NCBI GenBank assembly: GCA_946002345.1
Contig: CAMFZA010000029.1
Coordinates: 1-12,246, forward strand
Direction: 5' to 3'
From: an uncultured Phascolarctobacterium sp.
GTDB lineage: Bacteria; Bacillota; Negativicutes; Acidaminococcales; Acidaminococcaceae
Length of the DNA stretch: 12,246 nt
Made by a program: the position numbers and the translations under genes. A model generated the notes under the pieces. That model made no database searches. It saw only the letters and a program-made list of their open reading frames with translations, and was not told the DNA's origin. Position 1 is the stretch's first letter; every line of letters starts with the position of its first letter. Of this stretch, positions 7,425 through 12,246 are shown in pieces.

Positions 7425-7462
7425 ATGGGAATATCCTTTGTATTCTCAAAGGGTATTCCCAT
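7425..7462 (+). terminator. 16-bp hairpin between LPP20-like and TPR-like genes
   Basis: Arms 7425-7440 and 7447-7462 pair along all 16 positions, with one G-U wobble in RNA, around a 6-nt loop (TATTCT). The following ATTATTTGATT is only moderately T-rich. It ends 9 nt before the GGAGG of the next gene. Likely an intrinsic terminator or attenuator, or an RNA-stabilising hairpin. Confidence 0.65.
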
Positions 7463-7484
7463 TATTTGATTGGAGGTACAGAAC

Positions 7485-8159
7485 ATGAAAAAGTACGCTG
7501 TAATCATGGCAAGTGCGTTGATAATGCTCATCCCAGCAGTCAGCAATGCAAATTATGTGCTCCTAAAGGTTAAGCCATCCGCTGCTACCCAATCAGTGGA
7601 TATAAAGCAAGGCTTGCAGTTTTTTAATGCTGCCTATGAGGCCTATTTTGCTGCTAAAAATTCTGATACTAGCTTAACAGCGGCAGAAAACTATGTTAAA
7701 GCTATTGCGAATATTTCCAAGGCGAACGCAATTGAATCGGACAATGTTTCTTACGTAGCTCTTTCTATGCAAATATATAGGGGTAAGGGCGTATTACCCT
7801 ATGCTAAAAGCGCTGCCTTAAAGGCTGAAAAGATTCTGCAAAGCAAGCTTCAAGCAGAGCCTAATGATGTGTATACGCTTTTAGATTATGCCATTCTATG
7901 TTATGCTGGTGACATGGCATATAGGCCGGAGGCTGCTCAATACAAGCAAAAGGCAACGCAAATGGCGCAGAGGATTATCAAGTTGACCGATGATACTGAT
8001 GATATCAAGGATTTGCGGGCAAGAGCCTATGCTTATTTGATGCTTGGGCAAGAGGGTAAATTTAAGGATACCATGAGGATTGAGCCCGGGTTTTTCTCCA
8101 AGCTTTTTGGGAACAATTCAACTAATAAATTCTATTTGTATTTGCAGATTTGTTTTTAG
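7485..8159 (+). CDS. Exported TPR-like helical protein
   Basis: A 224-residue protein starting at ATG 7485, 8 nt after GGAGG; the in-frame TTG at 7471 region lies inside that binding site. The signal peptide (MKKYAVIM, hydrophobic core) probably ends at SNA before NYVLL. The rest is almost all helical, with spaced Ala, Tyr and Leu (FFNAAYEAYFAAK, AAENYVKAIANISKAN, YTLLDYAILCYAGD, RARAYAYLMLGQEGKF), as in TPR or SEL1-like solenoids, though no perfect TPR consensus is present. Such proteins usually act as scaffolds. The last residues (FYLYLQICF) are abrupt and hydrophobic, which could mean the gene is shortened, but this cannot be judged without homologues. It is placed between the LPP20-like gene and the CsgG/FlgT-like pair. 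Confidence 0.68.
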   Translation: MKKYAVIMASALIMLIPAVSNANYVLLKVKPSAATQSVDIKQGLQFFNAAYEAYFAAKNSDTSLTAAENYVKAIANISKANAIESDNVSYVALSMQIYRGKGVLPYAKSAALKAEKILQSKLQAEPNDVYTLLDYAILCYAGDMAYRPEAAQYKQKATQMAQRIIKLTDDTDDIKDLRARAYAYLMLGQEGKFKDTMRIEPGFFSKLFGNNSTNKFYLYLQICF

Positions 8160-8180
8160 TGTACGATTTCTTATTATATT
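8151..8180 (+). promoter_or_regulatory. Weak putative promoter before the CsgG/FlgT-like pair
   Basis: TTGTTT (8151-8156), 18 bp, TATATT (8175-8180), in an A/T-rich gap. Matches are partial and the stretch is rich in T, so this is tentative; read-through from the TPR-like gene is equally possible. Confidence 0.25.
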
Positions 8181-8216
8181 TTTTATGTTACATTAGTCGT
8201 TAAGAAAAGAGGTATT

Positions 8217-8228
8217 ATGATGATGTAA
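8217..8228 (+). other. MMM-stop leader with in-frame TAA ahead of CsgG/FlgT-C-like gene
   Basis: AAGAGG (about 8207-8212) is ideally placed for ATG 8217, but the frame reads ATGATGATGTAA and stops at 8226-8228. The same frame then continues without a stop to 9056. This is probably the original start of the following gene, broken by one base change, or else a tiny leader that lets ribosomes restart at TTG 8232 or ATG 8241. Confidence 0.6.
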
Positions 8229-8231
8229 AGC

Positions 8232-9056
8232 TTGCGTGTAATGTTAGGGATTATGTTAGTTGCCATCCTAATGGTAGGGACCATGACCTGCGAAGCAGCT
8301 AAGAAGACTGTTGCTGTTACTGGTATCGAAAACATGGATAGAAGCAGCTACGGACGTAAGGCTGCGGCTGAGTTGGATGCTGCCATTACTACTATTTTGG
8401 TAAAAAGCGGCTGCTATAATGTGGTTGAACGTGCACAACTGTCCCATGTTATTAGAGAATTAGGCTTACAAAGCACGGGCATGATTGCTGGCAATACTGC
8501 TATTCAATTTGGTCAAATGGTTGGCGCGGATTATACTGTTGTGGGCAACATCGTGGCTGCGGATGTGGATAGCTTTAATAATTATCTTTACAAGGGTACT
8601 AAAGCCAAGATTAAATTTAATTTTAAATTTATAGATAATAAAACTGGCTTGATTAAAATTGCAGAAATTCTTGAAGGCTCCGATACTGTTAGTGAATTTG
8701 AAAACAAATCTCCTGATAGGGATATGTTGATTAGCGGTGCAGCTAATGATGTTGCTCAAAAAATTGTAGCCAAAATCGACGAAATCAATCCTCTTTCCGG
8801 TCTGGTTGTTAGCGCCAGTGAAAATCAAATTTATATTGATTTGGGTAGTGATAATGGTGTGAAAACGGGCGATAACTTTATTATCTATAAGGAAGGCAAC
8901 ATTATTAAACATCCTGTAACTGGTCAAATTATTGCTGTCAAAGAAATTGTAATCGGCTCCATGAAGGTTGTTGAAGTTCATCCCAACTATGCTCTGTGCG
9001 AACTGAAAAAGAGCAAGGGCCATGTTGCTGTAGGTGATAAAGTAAAGAGAGGCTGA
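8232..9056 (+). CDS. CsgG-like protein with FlgT-C-like C-terminal domain
   Basis: The usable frame starts at TTG 8232 (MRVMLGIM) or ATG 8241; neither has a good binding site of its own, because the good one serves ATG 8217, which runs into TAA after three codons. From 8232 the product is 274 residues. A hydrophobic signal peptide ends near CEA before AKKTV, with only one Arg left at its N-terminus. Residues about 24-185 are a CsgG-like core (KTVAVTGIENMD, AAELDAAITTILVKSGCYNVVER, FGQMVGADYTVVGNIV, FKFIDNKTGLIKI). Residues about 190-274 resemble the FlgT C-terminal beta-barrel: GLVVSASENQIYIDLGSDNGVKTGD is split here as IYIDLGSDNGV and KTGDNFIIYKEG, then HPVTGQIIA, IGSMKVVEV and VAVGDKVKRG. 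Its stop lies 2 nt before the next ATG, so translation is coupled. Confidence 0.78.
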   Translation: MRVMLGIMLVAILMVGTMTCEAAKKTVAVTGIENMDRSSYGRKAAAELDAAITTILVKSGCYNVVERAQLSHVIRELGLQSTGMIAGNTAIQFGQMVGADYTVVGNIVAADVDSFNNYLYKGTKAKIKFNFKFIDNKTGLIKIAEILEGSDTVSEFENKSPDRDMLISGAANDVAQKIVAKIDEINPLSGLVVSASENQIYIDLGSDNGVKTGDNFIIYKEGNIIKHPVTGQIIAVKEIVIGSMKVVEVHPNYALCELKKSKGHVAVGDKVKRG

Positions 9057-9058
9057 TT

Positions 9059-9793
9059 ATGAGAAAGCAATTGATAGTGCTGGTAGCAATTTTGTCCATG
9101 GCTATGTGCTCCAGTGCTTTGGCAAAAAACATAACCATCACTGGTGTGGGGATGACGGAAAATGAAGCAACTAATGATGCTTTGCGCTGTGCGGTGGAGC
9201 AGGCTGTTGGAGTATTGATTGATTCAGAGACTATTGTAGAAAAAAACGTGGTGCTTAAGGATCAGATTTACACTAATTCCAAAGGCTTTGTAAACCAGTA
9301 TAAAGTGATTTCCGCACAACAAAACATGGATGGTTGGGCTGTTACTATTAATGCCGATGTGGACACCAACCCTGATTCTAAGCTGATGAACGAGCTTACT
9401 CGTTTAGGCTTGATTAATGTGTTACGTAATCCTAAAATTGCTGTCATGATTCCTGAACAGCATTTGCGCTATCGTATTCCTGATCCTGCGGGAGAAACTG
9501 CTGTTATTAAAGCGTTTATTGAAGCTGGCTTTGATAATATGATTGATATTAGCAAGGAAAGAATGCAATACAATAATCCCTTTAATCTGAGTAATTCTGA
9601 GCTGGAGCAATTGGCTAGCTCTATGCAGGCGGATATTTTGGTAGTTGGCCAAGCCTTTAGCGAGGGCGTGGGTGACGTTGGAAGGTATTTGCCCGGTAAC
9701 CAAAGAACTAATGTAGCCAGCTGTCGCGCTCGTGTGGAAGCAAAAATGTATGTTGCTCGAACTGGACAGCTAAATGCAGCTGTCGCTAAATAA
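9059..9793 (+). CDS. FlgT-N/FlgT-M-like exported protein, N-terminal fragment ending at an in-frame TAA
   Basis: This is the first 244 codons of what should be one gene running to 10156. The signal peptide (MRKQLIVL to ALA) is cut near residue 22. A FlgT-N/LPP20-like domain follows: ITITGVGMTENEATNDALRCAV, EQAVGVLIDSETIV, SKGFVNQYKVIS, GWAVTINADVD. Then comes a FlgT-M/CsgG-like half: NPKIAVMIPE, AVIKAFIEAGFDNMIDISKER, LASSMQADILVVGQAFSE, ARVEAKMYVARTGQLNA. The TAA at 9791-9793 (codon 245) falls in the middle of the last CsgG-like beta-hairpin, where relatives continue with a short turn and a conserved Ala-rich helix. That helix is found in the same frame just after the stop. Coupled to the CsgG-like gene upstream (2-nt gap). 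Confidence 0.8.
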   Translation: MRKQLIVLVAILSMAMCSSALAKNITITGVGMTENEATNDALRCAVEQAVGVLIDSETIVEKNVVLKDQIYTNSKGFVNQYKVISAQQNMDGWAVTINADVDTNPDSKLMNELTRLGLINVLRNPKIAVMIPEQHLRYRIPDPAGETAVIKAFIEAGFDNMIDISKERMQYNNPFNLSNSELEQLASSMQADILVVGQAFSEGVGDVGRYLPGNQRTNVASCRARVEAKMYVARTGQLNAAVAK

Positions 9794-10156
9794 TCAGCTG
9801 GAGCCCATTTAACTCATGCAATAGCTTCTAAAAAGGCTTTAGAAAACGCAGGTGCTGCCATGGGCGAGTATTTATCGGGCAAGCTTTTAGAAATGGCTGC
9901 TGGTAACAAGCAAAAGATGGAGTTAGTTGTCATTCCTACTTCTTATGACAAGATGATCAAGATTCAGGAAGCGCTACAGTCAATTCGTGGCGTGAAAAAT
10001 GTAAATTTAGTTAACTATGCAAATGGCAGGGGGACCTTTACACTGCAATTTGGAGGTGCCCCACAAATACTATTTGCGCAATTACAAGAGAATGTTGATT
10101 GTAATATTCGTTTGGATTCCAGTGCTTATAATGTTTTGACTATCGCTGCTTGGTAA
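9794..10156 (+). pseudogene. C-terminal part of the FlgT-M-like gene, after in-frame TAA
   Basis: The frame of the upstream gene continues without interruption from 9794 to the TAA at 10154-10156. It encodes SAGAHLTHAIASKKALENAG, the expected last helix of the CsgG/FlgT-M-like domain, and then a small alpha/beta domain of about 90 residues (MELVVIPTSYDKMIKIQEAL, GVKNVNLVNYANGRGTFTLQ, VLTIAAW). The first in-frame ATG is at 9860, without a convincing binding site, so independent translation is doubtful. Together with 9059-9793 it would make a 365-codon gene with one nonsense codon. Alternatives are stop read-through or a sequencing error. Confidence 0.72.
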
Positions 10157-10165
10157 GGTGGTGTT

Positions 10166-10915
10166 ATGGTGTTCAAAAGACTAGTATTACTGCTGATTAC
10201 GGCGATAAGCTGCCTTCAGTATTCCTTAGCAGATGCGGCAAAGGAATACAATGAAGAGGTTAATGCACCTGTTGGATCCTACTTTGGCTTTGAGGTTGAT
10301 GGTCAGCAGTTGACAATTTTACGTGGTACGGCCAGCGTGGCTATGCAAAATGGTAGGGAGTACTTGTATCTTTCTCAGGCAGGTGATGTGTTGGTTAATG
10401 TGCGCTTCAATCATCCACACAAGCCTGGGGACAAGGTGGATTACAAGTACCTAATTCATGTTGTACAGCCAGCAGATTTGGTTGCTGCTGATAGGCAGTT
10501 GAATGCTAAAGAGGCAGCGAGAAAAGCTGCCATTAAGCCGGAGCTTTTTCCTCAGCAAGTACTGGATTTGGTGAATAAAGAACGTGCTAAGGTGGGTGCA
10601 AGACCATTACGCTTGTCAAGTGAGTTGCAAAGTGCAGCCATGCTGCGTGCTCGGGAGATTACTCAGGTGATGAGTCATACTAGGCCCAATGGTAAGAGCT
10701 GTATGACAGTGCTCAAGAGTCCTTGGGGTGCTGGCGAAAATATTGCCGGAGGTAATGAAACTCCAGAAGAGGTCGTGGAATGTTGGATGAACTCTCCTGG
10801 ACACAGACAGAATATCCTCTATCCTCGCTTTAATAAGCTGGGTGTGGGTTATTGCTATGACCCTAATGGTGTTGACGGTTACCAGCATTATTGGGTGCAG
10901 CTTTTTCAAGAATAG
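10166..10915 (+). CDS. Secreted CAP/SCP (YkwD-like) domain protein
   Basis: A 249-residue exported protein starting at ATG 10166, 9 nt after the preceding stop, with AAGGTGG upstream. The signal peptide ends near ADA before AKEYN. Residues about 27-108 form a beta-rich domain of unknown type (FGFEVDGQQLTILRG, YLYLSQAGDVLVNVRF, YKYLIHVVQ), perhaps Ig-like. A charged Ala/Lys linker follows, then a CAP (SCP/PR1, PF00188) domain at about 127-249. The cavity residues are visible: His171 in SHTRPNG, Glu191 in GENIAGG, Glu in TPEEVV, His213 in SPGHRQNIL; a late HYWVQLF closes the fold. Bacterial YkwD-like CAP proteins are secreted and envelope-associated; their biochemical activity is generally unsettled. 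Close spacing suggests co-transcription with the FlgT-like pair. Confidence 0.9.
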   Translation: MVFKRLVLLLITAISCLQYSLADAAKEYNEEVNAPVGSYFGFEVDGQQLTILRGTASVAMQNGREYLYLSQAGDVLVNVRFNHPHKPGDKVDYKYLIHVVQPADLVAADRQLNAKEAARKAAIKPELFPQQVLDLVNKERAKVGARPLRLSSELQSAAMLRAREITQVMSHTRPNGKSCMTVLKSPWGAGENIAGGNETPEEVVECWMNSPGHRQNILYPRFNKLGVGYCYDPNGVDGYQHYWVQLFQE

Positions 10916-10955
10916 TTGACTAGCTGTGAGAGGATATTGTGTGTAGTATTAGCGT

Positions 10956-10983
10956 TTTCTTAAGAAACAAAGGATGGTATAAT
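10956..10983 (+). promoter_or_regulatory. Extended -10 promoter of nfo with palindrome at -35
   Basis: TGGTATAAT (10975-10983) is an extended -10 with a perfect TATAAT. The -35 position is poor (TTTTCT, 10955-10960) and overlaps the perfect 12-bp palindrome TTTCTTAAGAAA (10956-10967), which could be an operator. It lies about 40 bp before the GTG start of nfo. Confidence 0.65.
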
Positions 10984-11023
10984 GTTAGTAAATTATAAAC
11001 AACTTAACTAAGGAGTGTTATGC

Positions 11024-11857
11024 GTGTTACATATTGGCTGTCATTTATCATCCTCTAAGGGCTTTGCAGCTATGGGCAAAACGGCCTTGTCCATTGGTGC
11101 GGATACCTTTCAATTTTTTACCAGAAATCCCCGTGGTGGCAAAGCTAAGGCTGTGGACCCCGAGGATGCTCTGGCCCTGCGCCGTATCTGTGCCGAGCAT
11201 AATTTTGCGCCTTTATTGGCTCATGCACCCTATACCATGAATCCCTGTGCTGCTGATGAGCATTTAATAGAGTTTGCCCATATGGTGATGGAGGGGGACT
11301 TGGCCATGCTGGAGCATGTGCCTGGGAATATGTATAATTTCCACCCCGGTAGCCATGTGAAGCAGGGCAGTGAGGTAGGTGTGGCTAAAATAGCTGCCAT
11401 GCTTAACAGCGTACTCTTTGCGGATATGCATACCACTGTACTTTTGGAAACAATGGCTGGCAAGGGTAGCGAAGTGGGGCGCAGCTTCGAAGAGCTGGCT
11501 AGTATTTTGGAGAAGGTGCAGCTTAATGCTAAGCTGGGCGTGTGCCTAGACACCTGCCATGTTTTTGATGGTGGGTATGATATCGTCAACGATTTAGAAG
11601 GTGTGTTGGAGCAGTTTGACAAGCTGATTGGTTTGGATAAGTTGCATGCTATTCATATCAATGACAGCAAAAATACCTTGGGCAGTCACAAGGACCGTCA
11701 TGCCTGTATCGGTGAGGGCAATATCGGACTGGCTGCCCTCTCGGCGGTGACTAATCATCCTCGGCTTAAGCATTTACCCTTTTATCTGGAAACTCCCAAT
11801 GAATTGCCTGGCTATGCCAAGGAAATCGCTTTGCTGCGTAGCCTGTATAAGGAATAA
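11024..11857 (+). CDS. nfo: Deoxyribonuclease IV (endonuclease IV, AP endonuclease)
   Basis: A 277-residue cytoplasmic base-excision-repair enzyme that cuts DNA 5' to abasic sites using three Zn ions in a TIM barrel. I chose GTG 11024 ([10 protein letters not shown]) because AAGGAG at 11010-11015 sits 8 nt upstream; the in-frame GTG at 11015 overlaps that site. The metal ligands known from E. coli Nfo are all recognisable: His in [10 protein letters not shown] (about residue 67), His in YNFHPGSH, Glu in LLETMAGKG, Asp and His in [13 protein letters not shown], His in HAIHINDSK, Asp and His in [14 protein letters not shown], and Glu in FYLETPNE. Length is near the usual 280-285 residues. It has its own promoter and is not functionally related to the envelope genes before it. 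Confidence 0.97.
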   Translation: MLHIGCHLSSSKGFAAMGKTALSIGADTFQFFTRNPRGGKAKAVDPEDALALRRICAEHNFAPLLAHAPYTMNPCAADEHLIEFAHMVMEGDLAMLEHVPGNMYNFHPGSHVKQGSEVGVAKIAAMLNSVLFADMHTTVLLETMAGKGSEVGRSFEELASILEKVQLNAKLGVCLDTCHVFDGGYDIVNDLEGVLEQFDKLIGLDKLHAIHINDSKNTLGSHKDRHACIGEGNIGLAALSAVTNHPRLKHLPFYLETPNELPGYAKEIALLRSLYKE

Positions 11858-11875
11858 TCATATCGTACAAACAAA

Positions 11876-11903
11876 AATCCCTGGCTCCGAGGAGTCAGGG
11901 ATT
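11876..11903 (-). terminator. Intrinsic terminator shared by convergent nfo and threonine ammonia-lyase genes
   Basis: Arms 11876-11887 and 11892-11903 form a 12-bp stem (one G-U wobble) with a 4-nt loop. On the minus strand it is followed by GGGATTTTTGTTTGT, a clear T-tract, so it ends the minus-strand gene. On the plus strand the tail (GATTGCTTAT) is weaker, but it may also stop nfo transcription. Confidence 0.85.
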
Positions 11904-11926
11904 GCTTATATCATGCTGTAAATAGC

Positions 11927-12246
11927 TTAATAATGAACTGCATTATTGTTGAGCAGGGTGAAGCCTGCTTCCAAAAGCTTGGTTTTAATTTCGTCGATTT
12001 GGGACTGGTCGCGGGTTTCCAGCTCTAGCTTTAGGTAGCAGCCAGTGATGGGCATGTTGACATCGCTGCGGTTCTGTTGTACGCCGACAACATTGGAACC
12101 GCAATTGCTGACGATTTCGCTGACCTGACGCAGTTGGCCCGGACGGTCATCAAGCACAATAACAAGGTCAGCCTTGCGACCAGTGGTGATTTGACCACGG
12201 GTGATGACGCGAGAAAGAATGTTAACATCAATGTTGCAGCCGGAAA
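11927..12246 (-). CDS. ilvA: Threonine ammonia-lyase, C-terminal part with ACT domain (5' end outside window)
   Basis: The minus-strand frame is open from the right edge to the TAA at 11927-11929; 106 codons are visible. The GTG at 12157-12155 is internal. The first residues, SGCNIDVNILSRVITRG, match the end of the PLP-dependent catalytic domain (family consensus SGGNID). From about 12175 on it is an ACT regulatory domain of the short threonine dehydratase type: DLVIVLDDRPGQLRQVSEIV, GSNVVGVQQNR, LKLELETRD, IDEIKTKLLEAGF. The enzyme deaminates threonine to 2-oxobutanoate and ammonia, the entry to isoleucine synthesis or threonine breakdown; the single ACT domain fits the TdcB/IlvA short form. 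Family is clear; biosynthetic or catabolic role cannot be decided from the tail. Confidence 0.88.
   Translation of the reverse strand, partial: SGCNIDVNILSRVITRGQITTGRKADLVIVLDDRPGQLRQVSEIVSNCGSNVVGVQQNRSDVNMPITGCYLKLELETRDQSQIDEIKTKLLEAGFTLLNNNAVHY

Noticed and set aside
8466..9023. 185-codon open frame on the minus strand
   Set aside because: It lies opposite the CsgG/FlgT-C-like gene, which has clear family motifs; the antisense product has none and no binding site.
8226..9793. TAA reassigned to an amino acid
   Set aside because: TAA ends many intact genes here at the expected length (1510, 2369, 4694, 6235, 7407, 11857), so general reassignment does not fit.
11230..11622. 130-codon open frame on the minus strand
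   Set aside because: Opposite nfo, whose metal ligands are all present; the antisense frame is explained by codon bias.

Overview
The window looks like chromosome of a low-GC, Gram-negative-type Firmicute (class Negativicutes; a Phascolarctobacterium-like or related genus is a guess). The reasons are strong AGGAGG-type ribosome binding sites and A/T-rich codon use combined with outer-membrane machinery: an autotransporter beta-barrel ending in Trp, plus many exported CsgG/FlgT/LPP20-type periplasmic proteins. No tRNA, rRNA, transposase, integrase or CRISPR array was seen.

Layout. (1) 1-1510 is the 3' part of a gene for a secreted wall hydrolase with four SH3-like repeats and a C-terminal CHAP domain; it is open to the left edge. 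(2) 1581-6235 is a tightly spaced five-gene operon: two diverged paralogues (possibly LolA/DUF4412-like), two CsgG-like proteins, and an autotransporter whose passenger is almost only low-complexity repeats. (3) A 236-bp regulatory gap follows, with a phased array of TGTGA half-sites and a promoter. (4) 6472-7407 encodes an LPP20/FlgT-N-like protein; a long hairpin separates it from a TPR-like exported protein (7485-8159). (5) 8217-10156 is a translationally coupled pair: a CsgG-like protein with a FlgT-C-like tail, then a FlgT-N/FlgT-M-like protein. Each is interrupted by one in-frame TAA, at 8226-8228 and 9791-9793. (6) 10166-10915 is a secreted CAP/SCP (YkwD-like) protein. (7) 11024-11857 is endonuclease IV (nfo) behind its own extended -10 promoter. 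(8) 11927-12246, minus strand, is the C-terminal part of threonine ammonia-lyase. nfo and this gene converge on a shared hairpin.

How they may work together. Nine of the eleven genes are predicted to be exported. Modules that make up one FlgT protein in flagellated Proteobacteria (LPP20/FlgT-N, CsgG-like FlgT-M, FlgT-C) are spread here over several separate proteins, next to an outer-membrane barrel, two candidate lipid-carrier-like proteins, a wall hydrolase and a CAP protein, with no flagellar or curli subunit gene in view. My inference is a dedicated outer-membrane or cell-wall assembly or secretion module, not flagella or curli. Its function is not shown by the sequence, and the two in-frame stops suggest that part of it is decaying, is translated by an unusual route, or contains sequence errors.
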